Below are positions 8,295 through 16,427 of a DNA stretch of 64,000 nucleotides, piece by piece (the first letter of the stretch is position 1; the number at the start of each line of letters is the position of its first letter). The position numbers were made by a program, and so were the translations under genes. Under the pieces are notes generated by a model. The model saw only the letters and a list, made by a program, of their open reading frames with translations, made no database searches and was not told where the DNA came from. The stretch is from Actinomycetota bacterium (lineage in GTDB: Bacteria; Actinomycetota; Thermoleophilia; Solirubrobacterales; 70-9): contig VAYN01000011.1 in assembly GCA_005885405.1 (NCBI GenBank), positions 63,801-127,800 of the forward strand, written 5' to 3'.

Positions 8295-9556
8295 CAGGCA
8301 CCCACCTCCGCCCGGATCGCGCCGGGGCCGTCCTCGTACTTGCCCTCGTCCTCGGACTCGGCGCCGACGAGGATCGCGATCTTGCCCATGTGCTTGTTTT
8401 CATGCATCAGCTGGTGGGCGTGGGGGACGCCCTCGAAGCCCATCGTTTCCGAGAGCACCGGTCGCACCTTGCCCTCGGCCATCAGCTGGTTCGCCCGCAT
8501 GCACTCATACGCGTTGGCGAAGTGGGAGCCGATGATCTGCTTCTGCTTCATCCACAGGTAGCGGACGTCGAAATCGAGCTGGTAGCCGGAGGTGGCGCCG
8601 CAGATGACGACTTTGCCGAACGGCTTGACGGTGAGGACCGAGGTTGGGAAGGTCGCCCGGCCGACGTGCTCGAAGACGATGTCGGGAGCGTCGCCGAGAA
8701 TCTCCTTGACCCGGTTGGAGAAGGCGCGGGAGCCCTTGAAGCGCGCCTTGTCAGCGGCGGGGTCAGTGAGGTTGTCGTCGGTCCGCATCATCTCGCGGAA
8801 CTCGTTGCGGTTGACGTAGTCGACGGCGCCGAGCTTCTTGATCAGCTCGCCCTTCTCGTCGGAGGAGACGACGCCGACAGCGTTGGCGCCGGCGGCTTTG
8901 CAGAGCTGGACGGCGAAGACGCCGAGGCCGCCGGCCGCGCCCCAGATGAGGACGTTGTCACCGGCCTGCATGTTGCACTGGTCCATCAGCATCCGGTAGG
9001 CGGTGAAGTAGGTGAGGCCGTAGGAGGATGAGTCGACCCAGGAGAGGTTGCGCGGCTTCGGCAGCAGCTGCTGCGCCTGCACCTTGGTGAACTGGGCGAA
9101 GGAGCCCCAGGTCGTCTCGTAGCCCCAGATCCGCTGGCTCGGAGCCGCCATTGGGTCGAGCCCGTGGACCTCGACGTCCTCGTAGGAGGCCTGGTTGCAG
9201 TGGATCACGACCTCGTCGCCGACTTTCCAGCGGGTGACGCCCTCGCCGACTTTCCAAACGACGCCGGAAGCGTCGGAGCCGCCGATGTGGTGGCCGAACT
9301 CGGGATGGTCGCCGTACCCGAAGACCGACACCGGCTCGCCCAGCGAGGCCCAGACGTTGTTGAAGTTGACGCCGGCGGCCATCACCCGCACGATCACCTC
9401 GAAGGCGCCGGGCTCGGGGACTTCGATCTGCTCGAGCTGGAACGCGTCTTTGGGTTCGCCCTCACGCTCCTGGCGGATAACCCACGCCGCCATCGTCTCC
9501 GGCAGCGTGCCGGGCTCGACGTCCAACTTCGCAACTGCACTCGTGTCAACGGCCAA
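8294..9556 (-). CDS. ccr: Crotonyl-CoA carboxylase/reductase
   Basis: 420 residues, full length. Medium-chain dehydrogenase/reductase fold: N-terminal GroES-like domain with GVNFNNVWASLGEPV and HPEFGHHIGGSDASG, then a Rossmann domain with IWGAAGGLGVFAVQLCK, and the family segment GHVGRATFPTSV. Ccr converts crotonyl-CoA plus CO2 and NADPH to (2S)-ethylmalonyl-CoA, the defining step of the ethylmalonyl-CoA pathway and a source of extender units for polyketides. YETTWGSFAQF lies where CO2-binding residues are found in characterised enzymes. No other ethylmalonyl-pathway gene is adjacent. A small frameshifted ORF is coupled to its stop. Confidence 0.93.
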   Translation of the reverse strand: MAVDTSAVAKLDVEPGTLPETMAAWVIRQEREGEPKDAFQLEQIEVPEPGAFEVIVRVMAAGVNFNNVWASLGEPVSVFGYGDHPEFGHHIGGSDASGVVWKVGEGVTRWKVGDEVVIHCNQASYEDVEVHGLDPMAAPSQRIWGYETTWGSFAQFTKVQAQQLLPKPRNLSWVDSSSYGLTYFTAYRMLMDQCNMQAGDNVLIWGAAGGLGVFAVQLCKAAGANAVGVVSSDEKGELIKKLGAVDYVNRNEFREMMRTDDNLTDPAADKARFKGSRAFSNRVKEILGDAPDIVFEHVGRATFPTSVLTVKPFGKVVICGATSGYQLDFDVRYLWMKQKQIIGSHFANAYECMRANQLMAEGKVRPVLSETMGFEGVPHAHQLMHENKHMGKIAILVGAESEDEGKYEDGPGAIRAEVGA

Positions 9557-9607
9557 GACTCGGCTCCTCCGCGGGTCGTCTACAGGAGCCGCGAATCCTA
9601 GATGAGA

Positions 9608-10816
9608 CTAGGCGGCTTCGGCTTCGGGGAGCTCTGGGTCGCGTTCGCGAAGCTCGGGAGCAGTGATCTCACGCACCGTCGCCTCGACCGGCGTCGGGGC
9701 CTCGATCTCCTTGCCGGGAGCGACGCCGAGGCCCTCGACTTTGCGCAGTTGCGGCAGCAGGCGCCGTTCCATCGAGCCGACGGCGGTGTCGTAGGCGCCG
9801 GTGGCGGTGCGCAGGCCGCGGCCGATCTTGTCGAAGTCGCCGAGGAATTTGCCGAAGCGGGCGTGCAGGGTTTTCGCTGCCTCGGCGACCTCGGCCGCCT
9901 CGGCGACCATCCGCTCCTGTCGCCAGCCCAGCTCCATCGTCCGCAGCAGGCCGATCAATGAGGTCGGGCTGACGAGGAGGACGTTGCGCTCCAGGGCGTA
10001 GTCGAAGAGGGCGGGGTCGGCGGCGAAGGCCGCGTGCAGGGCCGGCTCGTTGGGGATGAAGCAGACGACCAGGTCCGGCATCTCGCCGGCGTTGAACTGG
10101 CCCTGGTAGTCCTTGGAGCTGAGGCTGCGCACGTGCTCTCGCGCCTGCCGCGCGTGGCGCTCGAGGTGGACCCGGCGCTCGGATTCGACCTCGCTCTCCT
10201 GCGCGTCGAGGAAGGCATCGAGCGGCACCTTCGAGTCGGCGACGAAGCTGCGGCCCTCCGGCAGCAGGAAGCGGGCGTCCGGGCGCAGGTTGCCGTCTTC
10301 GGTGCGAAGCGTCTGCTGCAGCTCAAAGTCGACGTGCTCGGTCATGCCGGCGATCTCGACGCAGCGGCGCAGCTGCAGCTCGCCCCACTGGCCGCGGGTC
10401 TGTGGCTGGCGCAGCGCCTTCTTCAGGCCCGCGGTCTCGCTGTTGAGGTTGCCGATCGTCTGCCCCATCTGCTCGAGCATGGCCTGCGTACGGAGGTCGG
10501 TCTCGCCGCGACGCTGCACCTGCTCTTCGATCTTCTTCTGCCCTTCGGCGATCCGCTCGGTCAGGCTCTTGATCTCCGCCTGGCGCTTGTCGAGCGCCGC
10601 CTCGGCGCTCTTGACGTCGACCTCGCGCGCCTCCTTGTGCGCTTGCACGAACCCGGGCAGCGCCTCGGTCAGCGCTCGGGCGGTGGCCTGCGAGGCGGCT
10701 TCCTGGATCGCGGGGGCGAGATCGGGCTGCTCCGCGGGCTGCGGGCGCCGGTCGACGAGGAGGTAGATCAGGCCCCCGGCGAGGAGGACGACGGCGATGG
10801 CGAGAACGATGGTCAT
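9608..10816 (-). CDS. rmuC: DNA recombination protein RmuC
   Basis: 402 residues from the ATG at 10816, which places a single membrane helix (about residues 4-25) at the N-terminus; a TTG 33 bases upstream is also open. A charged coiled coil follows (about residues 45-130), then the RmuC nuclease-like core: RGQWGELQLRR, DARFLLPEGRSFVADSKVPL, FIPNEPALHAAF and LVSPTSLIGLLRTM. RmuC proteins limit inversions at short inverted repeats and are thought to cleave DNA structures near the membrane. Last gene of a three-gene minus-strand group with ygfZ and a lipoprotein. Its presence is notable given the palindromes in this window. Confidence 0.92.
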   Translation of the reverse strand: MTIVLAIAVVLLAGGLIYLLVDRRPQPAEQPDLAPAIQEAASQATARALTEALPGFVQAHKEAREVDVKSAEAALDKRQAEIKSLTERIAEGQKKIEEQVQRRGETDLRTQAMLEQMGQTIGNLNSETAGLKKALRQPQTRGQWGELQLRRCVEIAGMTEHVDFELQQTLRTEDGNLRPDARFLLPEGRSFVADSKVPLDAFLDAQESEVESERRVHLERHARQAREHVRSLSSKDYQGQFNAGEMPDLVVCFIPNEPALHAAFAADPALFDYALERNVLLVSPTSLIGLLRTMELGWRQERMVAEAAEVAEAAKTLHARFGKFLGDFDKIGRGLRTATGAYDTAVGSMERRLLPQLRKVEGLGVAPGKEIEAPTPVEATVREITAPELRERDPELPEAEAA

Positions 10817-10897
10817 GACAGCGATGCTGACAACCCGTTCAGACGCCAACCGCGATCTGAAACGCCGCTTGCAGCGGCTTCGCGGAGGTGCTCTTCG

Positions 10898-11383
10898 CTA
10901 GGGCAGCAGAACGTCGTTCTGCGAGGAGGCGCGGTACTTGCCGACCTTCAGGTGGGCGGGGCGCGCTTTCGGTAGTCCCACCGCGCTGATCGTGTAGGAA
11001 CCGGCGGAGAGGTCGACCTGGAAGCTGCCCGGGCTGCGGGCGAAGACGGTGTCGGTTTCCTCTTCCTTCGCGCCCTGGAGCTTCAGTTTCGCGTCGGTCG
11101 GGGTCTGGTTGGCGACGACGATGGTGACGTCGAGCGGCTTCTTCGTCTTGATCGGCGGCTCGGGGTCGTTTTCGTTCTGCGGGATCTCCTGCGTCGCTTC
11201 GGCGCGGACCCCGATCTGCAGCGGCTGCACGATCACCTCTTTCGGGCTGATCGTGACGCTGATTCGGGTCGAGACGTTTGGCCGCTGCTCGTTGGCGTGG
11301 CGGTCTTCGCCACACCCCACCAACAACGCGGTCGTGCCGATCAGCCCGATGATCGCCACCGCTCTCGCTCTCCCTCGGCCCAT
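10898..11383 (-). CDS. Secreted lipoprotein of unknown function
   Basis: 161 residues with a basic n-region, a hydrophobic core and the lipobox LLVGC, so the mature protein should begin at Cys24 and be lipid-anchored. The mature part is beta-rich with a DVTIVVANQTPTDAKLKL segment and FQVDLSAGSYTI, suggesting an Ig-like or transthyretin-like fold. No enzymatic motif seen. It lies between ygfZ and rmuC on the same strand, 13 bp downstream of ygfZ, and is probably in that operon. Confidence 0.75.
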   Translation of the reverse strand: MGRGRARAVAIIGLIGTTALLVGCGEDRHANEQRPNVSTRISVTISPKEVIVQPLQIGVRAEATQEIPQNENDPEPPIKTKKPLDVTIVVANQTPTDAKLKLQGAKEEETDTVFARSPGSFQVDLSAGSYTISAVGLPKARPAHLKVGKYRASSQNDVLLP

Positions 11384-11395
11384 GCGGGCCTGAAT

Positions 11396-12304
11396 TTAAC
11401 CGAAGGGGAGGGCGGTGACTTCGGCCGTAACGCCATCTTCACCTACGGCGAGCGTCGTTCCCGGCTCCGCCTCGCGGCGCAGGATCGCCAGCCCGATCGG
11501 CCCGAAGGCGGGGGAGACGGCGGCGCTGCCGACAGTGCCGACCTCTTTCTCGCCCAGCCGCAGCACCTCGCCGCCCTGCGCCGGGGCGCTGAGCCGCAGC
11601 CCCCGCAAGTGCCGGTTCGGCTTGCCCTTGTAATGGAGGCGGGCGACCGTCTCCTGGCCGATGTAACAGCCCTTGGTGAAGCTGACCGTCTGCTCGACGA
11701 TGCCGGCCTCGGCGGGCATCGTCTCCGTTCCCATCTCGGCCCCGAAGCGCGGCTGCCCGGCCTCGATGCGGAGGATCTCCGCCGCCTCGGGGGAGACCTC
11801 GACGGCGCCGGCGCCGGTGAGGGTGGCATGAACGCGATCGCGGTCCGCGGCGGGAACGATCAAGTCGACGCCCCCGTCGGTGCGGAGCCTGGTGGCCTCG
11901 ACCGCGCGGGCGATCTCGGTCGCGCGCGGACCGATCAGGGAGAGGAGGACGTATTCGTCGCTTGCGTCAGAGACCTCGACCTCGCGCCCGATCTTGTACA
12001 TCTGCAGATGCCGCCGCGCCGCCTCGAACCCGGCCGGCTCGAGATCGAGCCAAAGCTCCGACCCCTCACTAGGCCGCAGGACCCGCAAGTCCGCCTGCAT
12101 ATGCCCCTTGCGATCCAGCAGCGCCGCATAGACCCAAGCACCCGGCTCCACCGCCTCGACGTCCTGGGTCAGCTGCCCCTGCAGGTACTCAGCAGCCTCC
12201 GACCCGCTGACGATCAGCAACCCACGCCCGGGCCACTCAACCAGCCCGCATTCCTCACGAAGCTGCCGGTACTGCGCATCAAGCTCGATCAAAGCCTCAC
12301 TCAT
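11396..12304 (-). CDS. ygfZ: Folate-binding protein YgfZ/GcvT-like
   Basis: 302 residues from the ATG at 12304 (MSEALIEL); the frame extends into the upstream palindrome but that part is unlikely to be translated. The signature KGCYIGQETVAR, with the Cys needed for YgfZ function, is present, as are GQLTQDVE at the N-terminus and GLRLSAP in the C-terminal beta-barrel. YgfZ/IBA57 proteins bind tetrahydrofolate and help assemble or repair [4Fe-4S] clusters, including those of radical-SAM enzymes. That is relevant because fbiC, a radical-SAM enzyme, lies a few kb away. First gene of the ygfZ-lipoprotein-rmuC group. Confidence 0.9.
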   Translation of the reverse strand: MSEALIELDAQYRQLREECGLVEWPGRGLLIVSGSEAAEYLQGQLTQDVEAVEPGAWVYAALLDRKGHMQADLRVLRPSEGSELWLDLEPAGFEAARRHLQMYKIGREVEVSDASDEYVLLSLIGPRATEIARAVEATRLRTDGGVDLIVPAADRDRVHATLTGAGAVEVSPEAAEILRIEAGQPRFGAEMGTETMPAEAGIVEQTVSFTKGCYIGQETVARLHYKGKPNRHLRGLRLSAPAQGGEVLRLGEKEVGTVGSAAVSPAFGPIGLAILRREAEPGTTLAVGEDGVTAEVTALPFG

Positions 12305-12332
12305 CCCCAAGAGTCTAGAAAGACGGATCAAT

Positions 12333-12413
12333 GGGAGGGCGGGGGTGCCTCCTCCAGACACTCAGCATGAGCCATAGGCGAGCTGCGTCTGGAGGAGGAA
12401 CCCCCGCCCTCCC
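12333..12413. repeat. 81-bp palindromic element, copy A (intergenic)
   Basis: Two 27-bp arms (12333-12359 and 12387-12413), complementary except at one position, flank a 27-bp loop (12360-12386). The loop is the exact reverse complement of the loop of copy B at 18003-18029. Outside the element a second pair of 10-bp arms (12319-12328 AAAGACGGAT and 12421-12430 ATCCGTCTTT) extends the palindrome. It separates divergent ygfZ and the DtxR-type regulator. No ORF for a transposase is associated, so this looks like a REP/MITE-type element. Confidence 0.9.
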
Positions 12414-12426
12414 ACAACCCATCCGT

Positions 12427-12464
12427 CTTTTAGACGTGTCAAACTCTTTTAGACGTGTCTAACT
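12427..12464 (+). promoter_or_regulatory. Tandem 19-bp repeats, candidate operator of the Mn regulator
   Basis: Two adjacent 19-bp units, CTTTTAGACGTGTCAAACT and CTTTTAGACGTGTCTAACT, differ at one base. The second contains the perfect dyad TTAGAC-GT-GTCTAA (12449-12462), and the GTG start codon at 12455 lies inside it. A dyad of this size across a DtxR-family start suggests autoregulation by the metal-bound repressor. Operator identity is inferred from position only. Confidence 0.6.
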
Positions 12465-12892
12465 CCCAAGCAATAGAGGACTACGCAAAGACGATCTACT
12501 CGCTCTCCTGCGAGCGCGACGGCCTCGTCCTCAACGGCGAGGTCGCAGACCGCCTTGACGTAACTCCGGCGACGGCGACCTCGATGCTGAAACGACTCGC
12601 CGACCTCGGCCTGGTCGAGTACTTCCCCTACAAGGGGGTCAGCCTCACCCCGGCGGGGGAGAAGGTCGCGCTCGAGGTGATCCGCCACCACCGCCTGATC
12701 GAGGCCTACCTCTCCGAGGCCCTGGGGATGCCCGAGGACCGCGTCCACGAGGAGGCTGAGGTGCTCGAGCACTACATCTCCGAGGAGCTCGAGGCGCTGA
12801 TCGCCGCCAAGCTCGGCGAACCGCGCCACGACCCCCACGGCACGCCGATCCCGGGCCCCGACCTCGTCCCGCCCACGTGGGGGGCGCGGTGA
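12455..12892 (+). CDS. mntR: DtxR/MntR-family metal-dependent transcriptional regulator
   Basis: 145 residues from a GTG at 12455. N-terminal winged helix (AIEDYAKTIYSL, then VADRLDVTPATATSMLKRL as the recognition-helix region and GLVEYFPYKGVSLTPAGE as the wing). A metal-binding and dimerisation domain follows with RHHRLIEAYL and EEAEVLEHYISEEL, which hold the His/Glu ligands of the family. It lacks an SH3-like third domain, as MntR does. Overlap of its stop with the NRAMP start (GTGA) supports a Mn2+-responsive regulator-transporter pair; iron cannot be excluded from sequence alone. Confidence 0.85.
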   Translation: MSNSQAIEDYAKTIYSLSCERDGLVLNGEVADRLDVTPATATSMLKRLADLGLVEYFPYKGVSLTPAGEKVALEVIRHHRLIEAYLSEALGMPEDRVHEEAEVLEHYISEELEALIAAKLGEPRHDPHGTPIPGPDLVPPTWGAR

Positions 12893-14229
12893 AACCGCTG
12901 CCCGGCCCGTCAGTCGTCGAGGAGGTCAGCGCCCGGCATGAGGCGGACGTCGAAGACGTCCTTCCCGGCGAGGCCGCGGTCGCCGAAGCCGCCCGCCGCT
13001 CGCTCGATGGCCACCGCCACGGCGTCCGCCGCGTCTGGCCCTTCCTCGGCCCCGCCTTCGTCGCCGCCGTCGCCTACATCGACCCCGGCAACTTCGCCAC
13101 CAACATCTCCGGCGGCGCCCAGTACGGCTACCTGCTGCTCTGGGTCGTGCTGGCCGCCAACCTGATCGCGATGCTGGTCCAGACCCAGTCGGCGAAGCTG
13201 GGGATCGCGACCGGCAAGAACCTGGCCGAGCTCTGCCGCGAGCGCTTCTCGCGCCGTACCTCGATCGGCCTTTGGCTGCAGGCCGAGCTGGTGGCGATGG
13301 CGACCGACATCGCCGAGGTCGTCGGCGCCGCGCTCGGGCTCAACCTGCTCTTCGGGATCCCGCTCTTCCCGGCCGGGATCATCGCCGGCATCGGCGCCTT
13401 CACGATCCTCGGCCTGCAACGGATGGGCTTCCGCCGCCTCGAGGCCGGGATCTCGGTCTTGGTCGGAGTGGTCGTCGCCTCCTTCGTTTACGAGCTCTTC
13501 GACGCTGGCCCCGACGGCGGCGAAATCGCCAAGCACCTGGTCACGCCCGGCTTCGCCGGTACCGAGAGCATCCTGCTCGCCACCGGGATCATCGGCGCGA
13601 CGGTGATGCCGCACGTCGTCTACCTGCACTCGGCGCTGACCCAGCGGCGGATCGTCGGCCGCAACCCGGCGGAGCGCAAGCGCATCCTCGGCTTCGAGAA
13701 AGTCGACGTCGTCATCGCCCTCTCGTTGGCGGGCCTGGTCAACCTCTCGATGATGATCGTCGCCGCGGCCCTCTTCCACACCAGCGGGCTGACCGGGGTC
13801 GACTCGATCGATGGCGCTTACGAAGCGCTGCAGACGCTCGTCTCCGACCGGGCGGCGACGGTCTTCGGCATCGCCCTGCTCGCCTCCGGCTTTGCCTCCT
13901 CCTCGGTCGGGACGATGGCCGGCCAGGTCGTGATGCAGGGCTTCATCCGCCGCCGCATCCCCCTCTTCCTGCGCCGCGCGATCACCCTGGCGCCGGCGCT
14001 CTTCGTCCTCGCGATCGGCCTCGACCCGACCGACGCCCTCGTCGGCAGCCAGGTCGTCCTCTCCTTCGGCATCCCCTTCGCCCTCGTCCCGCTCCTCCTC
14101 ATCGCCGCCGACCGCGAGGTGATGGGAGACCTCGTCAACCCGAGGTGGCTGAGCGCGCTGGCGGGCGTCCTCGCCGCTCTGATCATCGGCCTCAACGCCT
14201 TCCTGCTCTTCGACCTGGCAACCGGTTGA
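12889..14229 (+). CDS. mntH: NRAMP-family divalent metal (Mn2+) transporter
   Basis: 446 residues from the GTG at 12889, overlapping the regulator stop by four bases. About 11 membrane helices. The metal-binding motif of helix 1 is DPGNFATN and that of helix 6 is MPHVVYLHSAL, both typical of NRAMP transporters that import Mn2+ with protons; the Met in the helix-6 motif favours transition metals over Mg2+ or Ca2+. Long acidic N-terminal tail of about 55 residues. Likely repressed by the upstream DtxR-type protein when Mn is sufficient. Confidence 0.92.
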   Translation: MKPLPGPSVVEEVSARHEADVEDVLPGEAAVAEAARRSLDGHRHGVRRVWPFLGPAFVAAVAYIDPGNFATNISGGAQYGYLLLWVVLAANLIAMLVQTQSAKLGIATGKNLAELCRERFSRRTSIGLWLQAELVAMATDIAEVVGAALGLNLLFGIPLFPAGIIAGIGAFTILGLQRMGFRRLEAGISVLVGVVVASFVYELFDAGPDGGEIAKHLVTPGFAGTESILLATGIIGATVMPHVVYLHSALTQRRIVGRNPAERKRILGFEKVDVVIALSLAGLVNLSMMIVAAALFHTSGLTGVDSIDGAYEALQTLVSDRAATVFGIALLASGFASSSVGTMAGQVVMQGFIRRRIPLFLRRAITLAPALFVLAIGLDPTDALVGSQVVLSFGIPFALVPLLLIAADREVMGDLVNPRWLSALAGVLAALIIGLNAFLLFDLATG

Positions 14230-14702
14230 CGAAGAGGCGGGCGGAGATCGCCGTCAGCTCGGAGCTGTCTGCCGAGCCGGAGAAGGTCTGGGCGCGGGCG
14301 ATCGATCCCAGCGGGATCAACGACGAGCTGCGGCCGTTGATGCGGATGACCGTTCCGCGTGGTCTTCCCGACTTCGGGCTCGCGGATCCCGAGCCCGGCA
14401 ACATCGGCCGCAGCTGGCTGCTCCTCTTCGGCTTCCTCCCCTTCGACTACGACGACCTCAACATCGTCCGCCTCGAACCCGGCCGCAGCTTCCTCGAGCG
14501 CTCCTCGATGCTCTCGATGCGCCTCTGGGAACACGAGCGCACGCTCGACCCGCTCGGCTCCGATCGCTGCCGGCTAACCGACCGCGTCGCCTGGGAGCCA
14601 CGCCTACCGCTGCCGGGGCGACTCTTCCGCCCGCTGGTCAGAGCCATCTTCAAACACCGCCACCGGCGCCTGCGACGTGCCCGATACGCTTCGAACAGAT
14701 GA
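14226..14702 (+). CDS. SRPBCC/START-like protein
   Basis: 158 residues from a TTG at 14226 overlapping the transporter stop as TTGA. The fold signature is ISSELSAEP-type: AVSSELSAEPEKVWARAIDP at the N-terminus, a central WLLLFGFLPFDYDDL, and a basic C-terminal helix (HRHRRLRRARYA). SRPBCC proteins form a helix-grip pocket for hydrophobic ligands; this one's ligand is unknown. Last codon overlaps the next gene (ATGA), so it may be part of the mntRH transcript. Confidence 0.7.
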   Translation: MTKRRAEIAVSSELSAEPEKVWARAIDPSGINDELRPLMRMTVPRGLPDFGLADPEPGNIGRSWLLLFGFLPFDYDDLNIVRLEPGRSFLERSSMLSMRLWEHERTLDPLGSDRCRLTDRVAWEPRLPLPGRLFRPLVRAIFKHRHRRLRRARYASNR

Positions 14703-15070
14703 GTCTCGCCACCGACTTCCAGCGCATCCTCCAGACGCTGCCGCCGGACTGGACCGACCTCGAGGTCGACATGCGGATCGAGGACATGTCCAATTACGTC
14801 GACACCGCCGTCGCGGTGAGCCAGGTCAACGCGCAGGTCTACCAGCACCCCGAGTCCGAGGGCTGGCACTGGCGCCTCCTGATCGCACACAGCTTCGGCC
14901 ACGCCGCCGCAGCGGAGACCGTCTCCGGCGTGCTGGCGAAACTCGACGGCGAAGGCGTCGCGGGCGAGCTGCGGGTCGCCGAGGTGCGCGAGGGTCGCTC
15001 CGAGGTCGTGCAGATGTGGGGCCGGCCGGAGAGCGTGCGGGAAGAGTTCCGCGAGCGCCGGTCGCTGTAG
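14699..15070 (+). CDS. Conserved hypothetical protein
   Basis: 123 residues, mostly acidic and soluble. Visible features are an N-terminal helix (FQRILQTLPPDWTDLEVDM), a beta-rich centre with HWRLLIAHSFGHAAAA and a C-terminal segment ELRVAEVREGRSEVVQMW. No family recognised. The start overlaps the SRPBCC gene as ATGA and its stop is three bases from the next gene, so it belongs to the same transcript. Confidence 0.75.
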   Translation: MSLATDFQRILQTLPPDWTDLEVDMRIEDMSNYVDTAVAVSQVNAQVYQHPESEGWHWRLLIAHSFGHAAAAETVSGVLAKLDGEGVAGELRVAEVREGRSEVVQMWGRPESVREEFRERRSL

Positions 15071-15073
15071 CCG

Positions 15074-15397
15074 GTGGCGCGCGTCCTCAGCATCGCCGTC
15101 GACCTGATGCTCGGCAGCAAGGTCCAGGAGACCCTGACCGCGGCCGGGTACGAAGTCGTCGCCTCGCCCTCGATCGAGGAGACCACCTGGGACGGCGTCG
15201 AGCTGATCGTCGCCGACCTCGACGTCGAGAACCCCGAGGCGCTGGTCGGCCTGGGGATGCCGGTCCTCGGCTACTACTCCCACGTCGACGTGGAGACCAA
15301 GGAAGCGGCCGAGGCGGCCGGCGTCGACAAGGTCGTGCCGCGCTCGCGGATGGCGCGGGAACTACCCGACCTGGTGAAAGGCCTGCTCGACGTCTAG
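15074..15397 (+). CDS. Receiver-like small protein
   Basis: 107 residues from a GTG. The alternating pattern VLSIAVDLML, ELIVADLDVENPEALV, PVLGYYSHVD and GVDKVVPRSRMARELPDLV matches the alpha/beta order of a CheY-like receiver: an Asp at the end of beta-3, a hydroxylated or aromatic residue at beta-4 and a basic residue near beta-5. The acidic pocket at the N-terminus is reduced, so it may not be phosphorylated. It overlaps the convergent gene by 36 bp. Fold call is inference. Confidence 0.65.
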   Translation: MARVLSIAVDLMLGSKVQETLTAAGYEVVASPSIEETTWDGVELIVADLDVENPEALVGLGMPVLGYYSHVDVETKEAAEAAGVDKVVPRSRMARELPDLVKGLLDV

Positions 15398-16345
15398 GGG
15401 CTTTTCGAGCAGCCCGTGCTCGAGGTCCCATTCAGCCCATTCGTCGAGGACCGCCTGGTCGAACGGATACGGGCGGAGGATCGGTAGTAGCGCCGAGAGC
15501 TGCGCTTCCTGATCGGCGCGATCGAGGCTGGAGTCGGCGGTGAGGAGGTCGTCGAGGGCCTGATCCGGGTTGACGACCGCGAAGAGGTAGCCGCGGCGGG
15601 TGGCGCGGACCACCGCCTCGACCAGGTCGGGGTCGTCCTCGAGGGTCTCCCGCGAGGTGGTCAGGACCAGCTCGGGGTAGGGGGGAGCGCCGAAGCGGTC
15701 GACCTTGAAGAGGCGAATCGGCACGCCCTGCTGGCGCAGCGCGACCCCCTCGGCGTTCCAGAAGCCGGTCGCCGCGTCGACCTTGCCGGCGGCGAGGGAG
15801 GGGACGGCGGTGAAGCCGATCGTCACCCTCTCGACCTCGGCGGGGTCGCCGCTGTCGGCTTCGACCTCGGAGTCGACGACCGCTTCGTCGGAGGGCAGGC
15901 CGGAGACCCCGACGCGATGCCCCTGCAGGTCCCGCGGCCGTCGCACCGGGCCGTCGCCACGGGCGATCACCGCTGCCAGCGGGCGGGAGACGATCGGGGC
16001 GACGCCAACGAGGTCGATACCGCGCTCGCGGGCGATCCCGAGGTCGTGGATGTCGAGGATCGCGAACTCGACCCGGCCGGCGCCAAGCAGCTTTGGCGCG
16101 TCGGTCGATTCGCCCGGCGGCTGCACCTTGAGGTCGACCCCGTCCTCGCGGTAGTAGCCGCGGGCGAGGGCCGAGTAGATGCCGCTGTGGACCGCGTTGG
16201 GGATGAAATCGAGGACGAGGGTCGCCGCTTCGGGTGCAGCAGACGTCGCGCCTCTCGGCACGCCCGGTTCTGCGCCGTCCCCTCCGCAGCCGGGGGCACC
16301 GGCAAGCAGGAAGACGGCCGCCAGCAGCGCGACAGCCCGTCTCAT
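15362..16345 (-). CDS. ABC transporter substrate-binding lipoprotein, NMT1/ThiY-SsuA type
   Basis: 327 residues with signal peptide and lipobox (LAGAPGC). The NMT1 family start is clear: VLDFIPNAVHSGIYSALARGYY, followed by VEFAILDIHDLGIARERG, VGVSGLPSDEAVV and AATGFWNAEG. Members bind thiamine-pyrimidine precursors, sulfonates, nitrate or riboflavin outside the cell. No permease or ATPase gene is adjacent, so it is an orphan here. FIPN with HSGIY resembles the HMP/thiamine branch, but the ligand cannot be fixed from sequence alone. Confidence 0.82.
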   Translation of the reverse strand: MRRAVALLAAVFLLAGAPGCGGDGAEPGVPRGATSAAPEAATLVLDFIPNAVHSGIYSALARGYYREDGVDLKVQPPGESTDAPKLLGAGRVEFAILDIHDLGIARERGIDLVGVAPIVSRPLAAVIARGDGPVRRPRDLQGHRVGVSGLPSDEAVVDSEVEADSGDPAEVERVTIGFTAVPSLAAGKVDAATGFWNAEGVALRQQGVPIRLFKVDRFGAPPYPELVLTTSRETLEDDPDLVEAVVRATRRGYLFAVVNPDQALDDLLTADSSLDRADQEAQLSALLPILRPYPFDQAVLDEWAEWDLEHGLLEKPLDVEQAFHQVG

Positions 16346-16427
16346 CTGGCGCGGGAACCTATTTCATCGAGAAAATCTGGGTAGACTGCCGCCGCTTACC
16401 TGATCACGGGAAATCGAGGAGGAAAGA

